Source of the DNA: Rubrivivax sp.
GTDB taxonomy: Bacteria > Pseudomonadota > Gammaproteobacteria > Burkholderiales > Burkholderiaceae_C
Direction of reading: 5' to 3'
Assembly: GCA_022842305.1 (NCBI GenBank)
Contig: JALHPY010000002.1
Coordinates: 80,573 to 144,572 of the forward strand
DNA: 64,000 nt
The notes beneath the pieces were generated by a model. The model had not been told where the DNA came from and made no database searches. It saw only the letters and a program-made list of their open reading frames with translations. The translations under genes were made by a program, and so were the position numbers. Of the stretch, positions 1 to 8,674 are shown piece after piece; positions within the stretch are counted from its first letter, which is position 1; every line of letters begins with the position of its first letter.

Positions 1-436
1 CCGCGGGCACCACGGTCTCGTCGGCGGGCGGCGGCGGCGGGGCCTGGAACTTGAGGCGATGGCGGCCTTCCGCCGTCAGCACCCAGGCGTCGGGCACGTA
101 GCAGCGCCCGGCTTGTTCATCCAGCACGCACAGGCCCAGCTTCAGGGCCTGGCTCACCAGCGCCGGCAGCAGGCCCTGAATGCCGCCGCCATACAGGCCC
201 AGGCTGTAGACGGCGCTGCCATAGGTGTCACCGTCGGGCACGCTTTCCAGCCACAGCGGTTGCAAGGGATCCTGGCCGCCCACTTCTGAAGGGAAGCGTT
301 CGATCAGGGCCTGGGCCAGCTGGACGAACTGGGGGCGGGGTGCGGCGGGTTGCCGATGCAGGCCTTCGAGCAGCGTGAGGGCTTCGTCGAGGGTGGAGGG
401 CGGCTCAGCGGCGAAGACGTGGATGACGTAGCTCAA
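1..436 (-). CDS. hypothetical protein, C-terminus beyond window edge
   Basis: An open frame on the minus strand runs from a TTG at 436 (first residues MSYVIHVFAAEPPSTLDEA) off the left edge, giving at least 145 codons without a stop. The residue pattern is natural (for example GDTYGSAVYSLGLYGGG followed by LPALVSQALKLGLCVLDEQ), so I take the frame as coding. I see no domain I can name. The start is uncertain: TTG was chosen because the frame loses sensible composition further upstream. The visible end is proline-rich (PPPPPADE). Function is unknown, and nothing ties it to the aromatic genes on its right. Confidence 0.5.
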   Translation of the reverse strand, partial: MSYVIHVFAAEPPSTLDEALTLLEGLHRQPAAPRPQFVQLAQALIERFPSEVGGQDPLQPLWLESVPDGDTYGSAVYSLGLYGGGIQGLLPALVSQALKLGLCVLDEQAGRCYVPDAWVLTAEGRHRLKFQAPPPPPADETVVPA

Positions 437-514
437 GGCTGGGGTCCAGGGTTCAGACGCGAGATCGTAGCGATTCGGAGGGGGTGGGGGTGTGGGCGGC
501 TTGGACTTGAAGGA

Positions 515-726
515 GTGAATGGAGCCTGCCGGCTGAACCTTGCCTGGACTGCCAGCGGCAGGTGGCTTTGCGCAACAAAGGGTGGCACTCTTCTGCCCCT
601 TCGACGGAGCAAGGCGCACCGAGCAGAGCCCAAGAAGGCATCAACCCACCGGCCCAGGCTCCTCACCCGAAGAAGGACTTGGGCGTTGGACTGGTGAAGG
701 CCTTACGGCAACAGGCCGGTATTTGA
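515..726 (+). pseudogene. hicA: decayed hicA toxin remnant upstream of hicB
   Basis: HicA toxins are small mRNA-interferase proteins normally encoded directly upstream of hicB. Here the last 22 codons before the TGA at 724-726 read PHPKKDLGVGLVKALRQQAGI, which matches the usual HicA C-terminus (HPKKDLP-G---I--QAG-). In the neighbouring frame, about 550-600 encodes GRWLCATKGGTLLPL, resembling the HicA core G-W--V-TKGSH. The two pieces are in different frames and no single frame gives a full 60-residue HicA. I therefore read this as a frameshifted, probably inactive toxin. The left boundary (a GTG after AAGGA) is approximate. Confidence 0.45.
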
Positions 727-740
727 AGTGAGGCTGCAAC

Positions 741-1148
741 ATGCGTTACCCCGTAGCGATTGAACCTGGCACCGAGAACGAAGCGTTCGGCGTCGTTGTG
801 CCTGACCTGCCTGGGTGCTTCTCGGCCGGCGACACGATGGAAGAGGCCATGGCCAAGGCCGAAGAAGCCATCACCGCATGGATCGAAACCGCCCTTGATT
901 TGGGGCAGGACATTCCTCAGCCGTCCAGCGTCGATGCATTGCGCAAGACGCACAAGGAATGGAAGACATGGGTCTGGGCTGTCGTCAAGGTGGATCCCGC
1001 CGTGCTTGATGACACGCTGGAGCGAGTCAACATCAGTTTGCCGCGTCGCGTGCTGCACCGATTGGACGCACTGGCGCGCGCCGCGGGAGAGACTCGATCG
1101 GGATTCATCGCCCGGATGGCCCTGGAGAACCACCAGACCACCACCTGA
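741..1148 (+). CDS. hicB: HicB family antitoxin
   Basis: This 135-residue protein has two parts. Residues 1-65 form a HicB-like fold (MRYPVAIEPG, then FGVVVPDLPGCFSAGDTMEEA and AITAWIE). Residues 92-130 form a ribbon-helix-helix DNA-binding segment (NISLPRRVLHRLDALARAAGETRSGF). HicB antitoxins neutralise HicA and autorepress their operon through the C-terminal domain. The gene is intact and begins 15 bases after the end of the decayed hicA. An antitoxin kept without its toxin could be a relic or a decoy regulator. Family assignment is firm; present function is inferred. Confidence 0.85.
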   Translation: MRYPVAIEPGTENEAFGVVVPDLPGCFSAGDTMEEAMAKAEEAITAWIETALDLGQDIPQPSSVDALRKTHKEWKTWVWAVVKVDPAVLDDTLERVNISLPRRVLHRLDALARAAGETRSGFIARMALENHQTTT

Positions 1149-1234
1149 TCACCGGCGCTGCCAAGAAGCACACCAAACAACCATCGAAGAGAACCGAGTC
1201 CAACCCAGGTTTCACAAGACCCTGCGCCCGCCCC

Positions 1235-2422
1235 TCAAAACGCCGCAATCCCCGTCATCGCCCTGCCCAGGATCAACGCATGCACGTCATGCGTGCCCTC
1301 GTAGGTGTTAACCACCTCCAGGTTGACCATGTGGCGCGCGATGCCGAACTCGTCGCTGATGCCGTTGCCGCCCAGCATGTCGCGCGCGGTGCGGGCGATG
1401 TCCAGGCTCTTGCCGCAGCTGTTGCGCTTCATGATGCTGGTGATCTCGACCGCGGCCGTGCCCTCGTCCTTCATGCGGCCCAGGCGCAGGCAGCCCTGCA
1501 GGCCCAGCGTGATCTCGGTCTGCATGTCGGCCAGCTTCTTCTGCACCAGCTGGTTGGCGGCCAGCGGCTTGCCGAACTGCTTGCGGTCCAGCACGTACTG
1601 GCGCGCGCGGTGCCAGCAGTCCTCGGCCGCGCCCAGTGCCCCCCAGGCAATGCCGTAGCGCGCGCTGTCCAGGCAGGTGAAGGGGCCCTTCAGGCCGCGC
1701 ACCTCGGGGAAGGCGTTTTCTTCGGGGCAGAAGACCTCGTCCATGACAATCTCGCCGGTGATGCTGGCGCGCAGGCCCACCTTGCCGTGGATGGCCGGGG
1801 CGCTCAGGCCCTTCCAGCCTTTCTCGAGCACGAAGCCGCGGATGGCGCCAGCGTCGTCCTTGGCCCACACCACGAACACGTCTGCGATGGGGCTGTTGGT
1901 GATCCACATCTTGGCGCCGCTTAAGGAATAGCCGCCCGCAACCTTGCGCGCCCGCGTGACCATGCTGCCGGGGTCCGATCCGTGGTTGGGCTCGGTCAGG
2001 CCGAAGCAGCCGATAGCCTCACCGCGCGCCAGCGCCGGCAGGTACTTCTGCTTGGTGGCCTCGTTGCCGAAGGCGTTGATGGGCACCATCACCAGCGATG
2101 ACTGCACGCTCATCATGGATCGGTAGCCCGAGTCGATGCGCTCGACCTCGCGCGCGATCAGGCCGTAGCAGACGTAGTTGAGCCCGGCACCGCCATAGGC
2201 CTCGGGGATGGTGGCGCCCAGCAGGCCCAGCTCGCCCATCTCGCGGAAGATGGCCACGTCGGTGCGCTCGTGGCGGAAGGCCTCCAGCACGCGCGGCGCC
2301 AGGCGGTCCTGGCAATAGGCGCGCGCGGCGTCGCGCACCTGGCGCTCGTCGTCGGCCAGTTGCTGCTCCAGCAGCAGCGGGTCGTCCCATTGAAAGCTGG
2401 CGCGGGGCTTGGGGGTGCTCAT
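1235..2422 (-). CDS. gcdH: glutaryl-CoA dehydrogenase (decarboxylating)
   Basis: This 395-residue flavoprotein of the acyl-CoA dehydrogenase family converts glutaryl-CoA to crotonyl-CoA and CO2, passing electrons to ETF. Family signatures visible are [17 protein letters not shown], the flavin segment [41 protein letters not shown], and near the C-terminus [17 protein letters not shown] with the catalytic base Glu375. The GcdH-specific features ([15 protein letters not shown] and the EGTHDVH motif) separate it from straight-chain acyl-CoA dehydrogenases. In anaerobic aromatic degradation the enzyme acts after ring opening, on glutaryl-CoA derived from 3-hydroxypimeloyl-CoA or pimeloyl-CoA. It is the last gene of a minus-strand group with an Rrf2 regulator (23-base gap) and a GNAT gene. 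Confidence 0.93.
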   Translation of the reverse strand: MSTPKPRASFQWDDPLLLEQQLADDERQVRDAARAYCQDRLAPRVLEAFRHERTDVAIFREMGELGLLGATIPEAYGGAGLNYVCYGLIAREVERIDSGYRSMMSVQSSLVMVPINAFGNEATKQKYLPALARGEAIGCFGLTEPNHGSDPGSMVTRARKVAGGYSLSGAKMWITNSPIADVFVVWAKDDAGAIRGFVLEKGWKGLSAPAIHGKVGLRASITGEIVMDEVFCPEENAFPEVRGLKGPFTCLDSARYGIAWGALGAAEDCWHRARQYVLDRKQFGKPLAANQLVQKKLADMQTEITLGLQGCLRLGRMKDEGTAAVEITSIMKRNSCGKSLDIARTARDMLGGNGISDEFGIARHMVNLEVVNTYEGTHDVHALILGRAMTGIAAF

Positions 2423-2445
2423 GGTCGGGGTCCTAAAGGATGCGG

Positions 2446-2907
2446 TCAGGGTTGGGGTGCGGTGCCGGTGGCGGCACTCGCGCTGGACAGTGCGGTCTGC
2501 TGGCGTTCGATCTGGCGCAGCATGGTGGCCTGGGTGATGGAGCTGAAGGTGGCGCGCGCGTTGGCGTCGATCTCGGCCAGCACCGCGCCCAGCGCGCGCT
2601 CCACCGGCGTGCTGGCCTCGGGGCGCACGTGGTGGGCCACGTCGGCGGTGTCCACCGCCTCGAACAGCTCGATCACGTCCAGCAGCGTCAGGCGCCGCGC
2701 GTTGCCGGCAAAGCGGTAGCCGCCACCGGCGCCGCGCACCGAATCGACGATGCCGGCGCGGGTGAGCTGCGCCAGCACCTTGGCCAGGTGGTGGGGTGAG
2801 ACGCCGTACTTGTCGGCGATCTCGGTGGCCGAGATGTGGCGCTCGGGCGCACCGGCAAATTCGAGCACGCTGTACAGCGCCAGCTCGGTGCTCTTCTGCA
2901 GCTTCAC
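2446..2907 (-). CDS. Rrf2 family transcriptional regulator, BadM-like
   Basis: A 153-residue Rrf2-type winged-helix protein. The DNA-binding half is clear: [10 protein letters not shown], then [41 protein letters not shown], with a following dimerisation helix rich in Arg and Gln. It contains no cysteine, so it cannot carry the Fe-S cluster of IscR or NsrR and probably senses a small ligand. BadM, an Rrf2 protein, represses the benzoyl-CoA reductase operon of Rhodopseudomonas palustris, making this a good candidate for the equivalent role. A close paralogue lies at 55811-56269. A palindromic site at 3500-3515 precedes its operon. The start at ATG 2907 matches the MKLQK start of the paralogue. 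Confidence 0.88.
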   Translation of the reverse strand: MKLQKSTELALYSVLEFAGAPERHISATEIADKYGVSPHHLAKVLAQLTRAGIVDSVRGAGGGYRFAGNARRLTLLDVIELFEAVDTADVAHHVRPEASTPVERALGAVLAEIDANARATFSSITQATMLRQIERQQTALSSASAATGTAPQP

Positions 2908-2937
2908 GGCGTGCCCTGCGCAGGGTGGCGGCGCTGC

Positions 2938-3468
2938 TCAGGCCTCAAGGTCCATCTCCAGCGATATCAACGGCCCGGCCATCATGCCCTGGCTGCGAAA
3001 GAAGCTCAGGATCAGGGTGTTGTCGATGGCCATCATGGTGCGCAGCTTGCGCACGCCGGCGCGCCGGAACTGCGCGCTGATGGCCTGCAACAGTTGCGTG
3101 CCGATGCCGCCCAACCGCGCCTGCGGATCGACGTCGATGGCAAAGACCCAACCGCAGGGCGGCGAGCCGAACTCCCAGTCGCGCACCTCGCCGATGACGA
3201 AGCCGACCACACGCCCGCCGGCAACGGCCACCAGGAACTGCTGCTCGCTGCGTGTGCCGCTGCCGTAGCGGCGGTAGACGCTGGCCCAGTAGCTGCGCTT
3301 CTCCAGCCCGGTGACGGTGGCGTCGATGGCGATCACCTGATCCAGGTCGGCGCGGCGCACGGCACGCACCGCCAGGGCCGGCTCGGGCGCGGCCGGGGCG
3401 TTGGCGGCATCGGCGCGGGCACGGCGCGGGGTGGGTGCGGGTGCGGTGGGTGTTGTTGGCTTGCTCAT
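2938..3468 (-). CDS. GNAT family N-acetyltransferase
   Basis: A 176-residue protein with an Ala/Pro-rich N-terminal tail (about 30 residues) and a single GNAT domain (about 33-170). The acetyl-CoA binding loop is R-L-G-G-I-G-T followed by a helix ([10 protein letters not shown]); the preceding strand is WVFAIDVDP. The N-terminal motif [21 protein letters not shown] recurs in both domains of the tandem GNAT at 39170-40177, so all three belong to one subfamily. R. palustris also has a GNAT gene (badL) beside its benzoate regulators. Substrate is unknown; an aminobenzoate-like compound or a CoA-pathway protein is possible. It is first in the GNAT-Rrf2-gcdH group and nearest the operator. Confidence 0.8.
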   Translation of the reverse strand: MSKPTTPTAPAPTPRRARADAANAPAAPEPALAVRAVRRADLDQVIAIDATVTGLEKRSYWASVYRRYGSGTRSEQQFLVAVAGGRVVGFVIGEVRDWEFGSPPCGWVFAIDVDPQARLGGIGTQLLQAISAQFRRAGVRKLRTMMAIDNTLILSFFRSQGMMAGPLISLEMDLEA

Positions 3469-3499
3469 CTTTTTTGACCTGGCTTAAGCCAATACTAGT

Positions 3500-3515
3500 A
3501 TTGCGGTACCATAAT
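3500..3515. promoter_or_regulatory. palindromic operator, site 1 (pad/liv and gcdH divergent region)
   Basis: The sequence ATTGCGGTACCATAAT is centred on the palindrome GGTACC and continues one pair further as TATT...AATA. It lies 32 bases upstream of the minus-strand GNAT gene and 165 bases before the plus-strand substrate-binding protein gene. The same motif occurs at 20501 and 55655. CATAAT at 3510-3515 looks like a plus-strand -10 element overlapped by the motif, which would fit repression, though I see no good -35 here. A perfect 10-base palindrome GGCTTAAGCC lies just left at 3481-3490, and a TTGACA hexamer at 3530-3535. Confidence 0.65.
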
Positions 3516-3680
3516 AGCAAAATGGGTCGTTGACATCAGCTTTCTTCCGGCCGACCGGGCGCAGCATCAGCGCCGGACGCCGGTGGTTCCCAGCACCGAA
3601 GAGTGTATGTGTCGCACGGCAACGGGGCCGCAGGCCCGCGCTGCCGGCGTGTTCCAAGACTGGCCCCTAGGAGACAAGAC

Positions 3681-4853
3681 ATGGCTTTCCCTTACCGCAT
3701 CCGCGGCGCGCTGCGCCGTGGTCAATCGGCCCTCGCGGCCCTGGCGGCCACCCTGCTGGCCGCCACCGGCGCACAGGCACAAGAGCCGATTCGCATCGGC
3801 ACCTTCCTGTCCGTCACCGGCCCGGCATCCTTCCTGGGTGACCCCGAGCAGAAGACGCTGCAGATGGTGGTGGAACGCATCAACGCCGATGGCGGCGTGC
3901 TAGGGCGCAAGCTGCAGCTGGTGGCCTATGACGACAGCGGTGACGCCGAGAAGGCGCGCACCTTTGCCAAGCGCCTGCTCGACCAGGACAAGGTCGACGC
4001 CATCGTCGGTGGCTCGACCACCGGCACCACCATGGCCGCGGTGCCGCTGATCGAAGAAGCGCAAACGCCCTTCGTGTCGCTGGCCGGTGCGGTGGTCATC
4101 GTCGAGCCGGTGAAGAAGTGGGTCTTCAAGACGCCGCACACCGACCGCATGGCCTGCGAGAAGATCTTCGTCGACCTGCAGGCGCGCAAGCTCGGCAAGG
4201 TGGCGCTGATATCGGGCAGCGGCGGCTTCGACAAGAGCATGCGCGGCGAATGCCTGAAGGTGGCGCCCAAGTACGGCATCGAGGTGGTGGCCGACGAGAC
4301 CTACGGCCCCAACGACAACGACATGACGGCGCAGCTCACCAAGATCCGCGCCAGCGGCGCGCAGGCGGTGCTGAACGCCGGCTTCGGCCAGGGGCCGGCC
4401 ATCGTCACGCGCAACTACCGCCAGGTGGGCCTGACGCTGCCGTTGTACCAGTCGCACGGCGTGGCATCCAAGGAATACATCAAGCTCTCGGGCCCCGCCG
4501 CTGAAGGCGTGCGCCTGCCCGCCGCGGCGCTGCTGGTGCCCGAGCTGCTGGCTGCGGGCGACCCGCAGAAGCCCGTGGTCACGGCCTACAAGCGCGACTA
4601 CGAGGCGCGCTACAAGAGCGACGTGTCCACCTTCGGCGGCCATGCCTACGACGGCCTGATGCTGGTGGTGGGCGCGATCAAGCGCGCCGGCAGCACCGAC
4701 AAGGCCAAGGTGCGCGACGCGCTCGAGGCCACGCAGGGCTACGTGGGCACCGGCGGCGTGGTCAACATGAGCCCCACCGACCACATGGGCCTGAGCCTGG
4801 CGGCCTTCTTGATGCTTGAGGTGAAGAACGGCGAGTGGGCGCTGGCGCGCTAG
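3681..4853 (+). CDS. livK: ABC transporter substrate-binding protein (HAAT family)
   Basis: A 390-residue periplasmic binding protein of the branched-chain amino acid/amide family. A signal peptide is evident (RRGQSALAALAATLL, cleavage after AQA near residue 34). The mature part starts EPIRIGTFLSVTGPASFLGD, typical of the family. ATG 3681 was chosen because AGGAGA precedes it by 6 bases; an in-frame GTG further upstream has no ribosome site. It heads five transporter genes that run into the phenylacetate oxidation genes, so the likely ligand is phenylacetate or a related aromatic acid rather than leucine. The liv symbol denotes family only. Confidence 0.88.
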   Translation: MAFPYRIRGALRRGQSALAALAATLLAATGAQAQEPIRIGTFLSVTGPASFLGDPEQKTLQMVVERINADGGVLGRKLQLVAYDDSGDAEKARTFAKRLLDQDKVDAIVGGSTTGTTMAAVPLIEEAQTPFVSLAGAVVIVEPVKKWVFKTPHTDRMACEKIFVDLQARKLGKVALISGSGGFDKSMRGECLKVAPKYGIEVVADETYGPNDNDMTAQLTKIRASGAQAVLNAGFGQGPAIVTRNYRQVGLTLPLYQSHGVASKEYIKLSGPAAEGVRLPAAALLVPELLAAGDPQKPVVTAYKRDYEARYKSDVSTFGGHAYDGLMLVVGAIKRAGSTDKAKVRDALEATQGYVGTGGVVNMSPTDHMGLSLAAFLMLEVKNGEWALAR

Positions 4854-4883
4854 CCACGCAGCCCAGCCCCACGCGAGGCCGCG

Positions 4884-5759
4884 ATGCACAGCCAGTGGCT
4901 CCAGTACCTGGCCGGCGGGTTGACTGCCGGCGCCATCTACGCGCTCGTCGCGTTGGGCTTCTCGATCATCTTCAACGCCAGCCGCGCCATCAACTTCGCC
5001 CAGGGTGAGTTCGTGATGATCGGCGGCATGTGCGCGGTGACGCTGGTGAACGCCGGCACGCCGCTGGCCCTGGCCCTGCCGCTGGCCGTGCTGGCTGCGG
5101 TGATCGTGGGCCTGGTGCTGGAGAAGGTGGCCATAGAGCCCGCGCGCAAGGCCGACACGGTGACGCTGATCATCATCACCATCGGCGCGGCGCTGCTGCT
5201 GCGCGGCCTGGCGCAGATCGTGTGGGACAAGCGCGTGCATGCGCTGCCGGCCTTCAGCGGTGACCAGCCGCTGCAGCTGTGGGGCGCCACCATCCTGCCG
5301 CAAAGCCTGTGGGTGCTGGGCGGCGCGGGCCTGGCCTTTGCGGGGCTGTCGTGGTTCTTCGGCCGCACGCTGTTCGGCAAGGCCATGCTGGCCACGTCCT
5401 ACAACCCGCTGGCGGCGCAACTGGTGGGCATCAGCACGCGGCGCGTGCTGTTCGTGAGCTTCGGCCTGGCCGCGGCGCTGGGCGCGCTGGCCGGGGTGCT
5501 GACGGCGCCCATCACCTTCACCTCTTACGACAGCGGCATCATGCTGGGTCTGAAGGGCTTTGCCGCGGCCATGCTGGGCGGGCTGGGCAGCTTTGGCGGC
5601 GCGGTGCTGGGCGGGTTGCTGCTGGGCCTGGCCGAAAGCCTGGGCGCGGGCTTCATCTCATCGGCCTACAAGGACGCCATCGCCTTCGTGGTGATCCTGG
5701 CCGTGCTCTTCTTCATGCCCGGAGGCCTTCGTGGCGCGCGCCGCAGCGACCGGGTCTGA
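4884..5759 (+). CDS. livH: ABC transporter permease, LivH type
   Basis: A 291-residue inner-membrane permease with about eight hydrophobic segments. The N-terminus LAGGLTAGAIYALVALGFSIIFNASRAINFAQGEFVMIGG is the signature of LivH permeases (G-x-YALVALG and INFAQGEF). A second hallmark is LGGLGSFGGAVLGGLLLGLAE near the C-terminus. It pairs with the LivM-type protein encoded next, whose GTG start at 5731 lies inside this gene (29-base overlap), indicating translational coupling. Role: one half of the channel importing the ligand captured by the upstream binding protein. Confidence 0.92.
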   Translation: MHSQWLQYLAGGLTAGAIYALVALGFSIIFNASRAINFAQGEFVMIGGMCAVTLVNAGTPLALALPLAVLAAVIVGLVLEKVAIEPARKADTVTLIIITIGAALLLRGLAQIVWDKRVHALPAFSGDQPLQLWGATILPQSLWVLGGAGLAFAGLSWFFGRTLFGKAMLATSYNPLAAQLVGISTRRVLFVSFGLAAALGALAGVLTAPITFTSYDSGIMLGLKGFAAAMLGGLGSFGGAVLGGLLLGLAESLGAGFISSAYKDAIAFVVILAVLFFMPGGLRGARRSDRV

Positions 5760-6723
5760 GCCGCTGCTCACGCGGCTGTGGAGCCAGGGCACGGCCACGC
5801 GCCGCCATGGCCTGATGGTGCTGGCCGCGGTGGTGCTGGTGCTGCCGCTGGTGCTGCCCAACAGCTTCTTCATGGACATCGCCATCGCCGTGGCCCTCAA
5901 CGCCATGGCCTGCGTGGGCCTGAACCTGCTGATCGGCTACGCCGGGCAGATCAGCCTGGGCCACGCCGGCTTCTTTGCACTGGGCGGCTACGGCTCGGCC
6001 ATCCTCAGCGCCAACCATGGCTGGCCGGCCTGGCTGTCGCTGCTGGTCAGCAGCGCCGCGGTGGGTGTGCTGGCCTTCATCGTGGGCCGGCCCACGCTGC
6101 GCCTGAAGGGCCACTACCTGGCCGTGGCCACGCTGGGCCTGGGCATCATCATCTCCATCGTGCTGTCCACCGAAGACCGCCTCACCGGCGGGCCCGACGG
6201 CATGTCGGTGCCGCCGCTGCTGCTGTTCGGCTGGAAGGTGCACGGCGAGCTCGCCTGGTACGCCATCAGCGGCGGCGCGCTGCTGCTCACCGTGTGGCTG
6301 GCGCTGAACCTGGTCGAATCCCCCATCGGCCGCGCGCTGCGGGCGCTGCACGGGTCCGAGGTGGCGGCTGAGACCCTGGGCATCCACGCGGCGCGGCACA
6401 AGCTGCTGGTGTTCGTGATCTCGGCCGTGGTGGCCGCGGTGGCCGGTGCATTGACTGCTCACCACGCGGCCTTCATCACGCCGGGGCAGGCCTCGTTCAT
6501 GCACTCGGTCGAGCTGGTGATCATGGTGGTCTTCGGCGGCATGGCCTCGATCTTCGGCGCCGTCGTGGGCGCCGCGGTGCTGACCACGCTGCCGCAGCTG
6601 CTGACGGTGCTGAAGGACTACGAGATGGTGGTCTTCGGCGCCGTGCTCATCGCCACCATGGTGTTCTTCCCGCAGGGCCTGGTGCCCACGGTCAGCCGCT
6701 GGGTGAGACGGTGGAAAAAGTGA
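5731..6723 (+). CDS. livM: ABC transporter permease, LivM type
   Basis: A 330-residue permease. The LivM signature NLLIGYAGQISLGHAGFFALGGYGSAIL is at about residues 66-93, followed by GRPTLRLKGHYLAVATLGLGIII; several further membrane helices follow. GTG 5731 is preferred because GGAGG lies 6 bases upstream (5721-5725) inside the 3' end of the livH-type gene. It forms the heterodimeric channel with the preceding permease. The C-terminus (VSRWVRRWKK) is basic and cytoplasmic by the positive-inside rule. The gene overlaps the next one by 13 bases. Confidence 0.92.
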   Translation: MARAAATGSEPLLTRLWSQGTATRRHGLMVLAAVVLVLPLVLPNSFFMDIAIAVALNAMACVGLNLLIGYAGQISLGHAGFFALGGYGSAILSANHGWPAWLSLLVSSAAVGVLAFIVGRPTLRLKGHYLAVATLGLGIIISIVLSTEDRLTGGPDGMSVPPLLLFGWKVHGELAWYAISGGALLLTVWLALNLVESPIGRALRALHGSEVAAETLGIHAARHKLLVFVISAVVAAVAGALTAHHAAFITPGQASFMHSVELVIMVVFGGMASIFGAVVGAAVLTTLPQLLTVLKDYEMVVFGAVLIATMVFFPQGLVPTVSRWVRRWKK

Positions 6724-7517
6724 GCCTGCTCTCGGTGCAAGGCCTGTCCAAGGCCTTCGGCGGCGTGCACGCCATCGAGGACGTGTCCTTCGAGATCCGG
6801 CCCGGCACGGTGCATTCCATCATCGGCCCCAACGGCGCGGGCAAGACCACGCTGCTCAACATGCTGGCCGGCATCTACGTGCCCGACCGCGGCAGCATCC
6901 GCCTCGAAGGGCAAGACCTGGCGGGGCGGCCCACGCACCGCTTTGCCGCGGCGGGCATCGGCCGCACTTTCCAGAACCTGCAGATCTTCTTCAACATGAC
7001 GGCGCTTGAGAACGTCATGACCGGCCGCCACCTGCGCGAGCCCTGCTCGCTGCTGGCCGCGCTGCTGCGCCTGCCCAGCCAGGTGCGCGCCGAACAACAT
7101 TGCCGCGATGTCTCACGCGCCCTGCTCGAACGCGTGGGCCTGGAAGCCTATGTCGACGCGCGCGCCGACACCATGCCCTACGGCGCGCTCAAGCGCCTGG
7201 AGATCGCCCGCGCCCTGGCCGCCGAGCCGCGCCTGCTGCTGCTGGACGAGCCGGCCGCGGGCCTGAACCACACCGAGGCGCACGAGCTGGACGCGCTGAT
7301 CAAGCGCCTGTCCACCGAGGGCACGACGGTGATCCTGGTGGAACACAACATGCGCCTGGTGATGGAGGTGTCCGACCACCTGCTGGTGCTGGACCACGGC
7401 CGCAAGCTGGCCGAAGGCACGCCGGAGCAGATCGCCCGCGACCCGCGCGTGATCGAGGCCTACCTGGGCATGGCCGACGACGCGGCCGCACCTGAAGCGG
7501 TGGCGCAGCATGCTTGA
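6711..7517 (+). CDS. livG: ABC transporter ATP-binding protein, LivG type
   Basis: A 268-residue ATPase. Walker A is GPNGAGKTT (about residue 41). A family-typical GIGRTFQNLQIFFNMTALENVMTGRH segment follows. The signature motif region is degenerate, YGALKRLEIARALA rather than YG-QR-LEIARAL, and Walker B is LLLLDEPAAGLN. The H-loop is in EHNMRLVMEVSDHLLVLDHGRKLAEGTP. LivG proteins bind LivM-type permeases and power import. It starts with GTG at 6711 inside the preceding gene, and its last 8 bases overlap the next ATPase gene. Confidence 0.92.
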   Translation: MEKVSLLSVQGLSKAFGGVHAIEDVSFEIRPGTVHSIIGPNGAGKTTLLNMLAGIYVPDRGSIRLEGQDLAGRPTHRFAAAGIGRTFQNLQIFFNMTALENVMTGRHLREPCSLLAALLRLPSQVRAEQHCRDVSRALLERVGLEAYVDARADTMPYGALKRLEIARALAAEPRLLLLDEPAAGLNHTEAHELDALIKRLSTEGTTVILVEHNMRLVMEVSDHLLVLDHGRKLAEGTPEQIARDPRVIEAYLGMADDAAAPEAVAQHA

Positions 7518-8202
7518 AGTCAGCAGTCTGGACAGCCGCTACGGCCGCATTCAGGCCCTGCGCGGCGTGGATCTCAACGTGGCCGGCGGCGAGCTGGTGG
7601 CCCTGGTGGGCGCCAACGGTGCCGGCAAGACCACGCTGCTGCGCGCGCTCTCGGGCGTGCAGCCGGTCAGTGGTGGTGCCATCCGCTTCGAGGGGCAGGA
7701 TCTGGCCCGGCTCACCACACGCGAGCGCGTGCAACTGGGCATCGTGCAGGTGCCCGAAGGCCGGCAGGTGTTCGAGCCGCTCAGCGTGGAAGACAACCTG
7801 CGCCTGGGCGCCTTTGCACGCGGCCGGGCCGACGCGCTGGAGTCGGTGCTGGCCTTGTTTCCGGCCCTGCTGCAGAAGCGGCACCAGGCCGCGGGCACGC
7901 TCTCGGGCGGGCAGCAGCAGATGCTGGCCATCGGCCGCGCGCTGATGGCCCAGCCGCGCCTGCTGCTGCTGGACGAACCCAGCATGGGCCTGGCGCCGCG
8001 CCTGGTGGCCGAGATCTTTGCGCAGATCGAGGCGCTCAAGGCCGGCGGCACGACCATCCTGCTGGTCGACCAGAACGCCCGCGCCGCGTTGGCCATCGCC
8101 GACCGCGGCTACGTCATGGAGACCGGCCGCATCGTGCTGCAAGGCCCCGGCGCCGAGCTGCTGCGCAACCCACAGGTGCAGCAGGCCTACATGGGTATGT
8201 AA
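7510..8202 (+). CDS. livF: ABC transporter ATP-binding protein, LivF type
   Basis: A 230-residue ATPase, the shorter partner of the LivG/LivF pair. Walker A is GANGAGKTT, the signature LSGGQQQMLAIGRALMAQP, and Walker B LLLLDEPSMGLAP. LivF-typical features are IVQVPEGRQVFEPLSVEDNLRLGAF and the C-terminal LLRNPQVQQAYMGM. It completes the five-gene importer that begins at 3681. A gap of only 52 bases separates it from the thioesterase gene, so the transporter and the phenylacetate oxidation genes are probably one transcript. Confidence 0.93.
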   Translation: MLEVSSLDSRYGRIQALRGVDLNVAGGELVALVGANGAGKTTLLRALSGVQPVSGGAIRFEGQDLARLTTRERVQLGIVQVPEGRQVFEPLSVEDNLRLGAFARGRADALESVLALFPALLQKRHQAAGTLSGGQQQMLAIGRALMAQPRLLLLDEPSMGLAPRLVAEIFAQIEALKAGGTTILLVDQNARAALAIADRGYVMETGRIVLQGPGAELLRNPQVQQAYMGM

Positions 8203-8254
8203 ACGGCGTCCCTGCCGCAGCTTTCGCATTCCGCCCCCCTTCGAGGAGACCACC

Positions 8255-8674
8255 ATGAAGCCCAGCCTGCAACCCGGCGTCAGCAGCACTGTCAAGGTCG
8301 GCATCGACCGCGAGCGCACCATCAGCTTCATGGGCGAGAAGGCGCGCGTCTACGCCACGCCCAGCTTGGTGATGGACATCGAGATGGCCTGCCGCAACCT
8401 GCTGCTGCAGCACCTGGACGCGGGCGAGGATTCGGTGGGCACGCGCGTCGAGATCGACCACCTGGCGGCCACGCTGCTGGGCATGCAGGCCGAGATCACG
8501 GTGACGCTGGCCGAACTGCAAGGGCGCGCCGCCACCTTCGACGTGAGCGGCAACGACGGTGTCGAGCCCATCTGCCGCGGCCGCCACATGCGCTTCATCG
8601 TCGACGTCGCCAAGACCGAGCAGCGCCTGGCCGCCAAGGCGCAAAAGGCCGGGCTTGCGGCGGGGCTGGCGTGA
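8255..8674 (+). CDS. hot-dog fold acyl-CoA thioesterase, FlK-like
   Basis: A 139-residue single-domain protein. Its pattern (VYATPSLVMDIEMACRNLL, GTRVEIDHLAATLLGM and later RHMRFIVDVAKTEQRLAAKAQKAG) matches the fluoroacetyl-CoA thioesterase (FlK)-like branch of hot-dog enzymes. In that branch a Thr, a Glu and the His of the IDHLA-type segment act in catalysis. GAGGAG 8 bases upstream supports ATG 8255, and the stop overlaps the GTG of padB. Sitting at the head of the pad oxidoreductase genes, it could hydrolyse the phenylglyoxylyl-CoA intermediate or clear stalled aryl-CoA esters. The family call is good; the substrate is inferred from position. Confidence 0.75.
   Translation: MKPSLQPGVSSTVKVGIDRERTISFMGEKARVYATPSLVMDIEMACRNLLLQHLDAGEDSVGTRVEIDHLAATLLGMQAEITVTLAELQGRAATFDVSGNDGVEPICRGRHMRFIVDVAKTEQRLAAKAQKAGLAAGLA

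Noticed and set aside
3474-3487. An FNR/AadR-like box TTGAC-CTGG-CTTAA before the GNAT gene
   Set aside because: Only 7 of 10 conserved positions fit TTGAT-N4-ATCAA and the second half is poor. I cannot support it, although anaerobic control would make sense.
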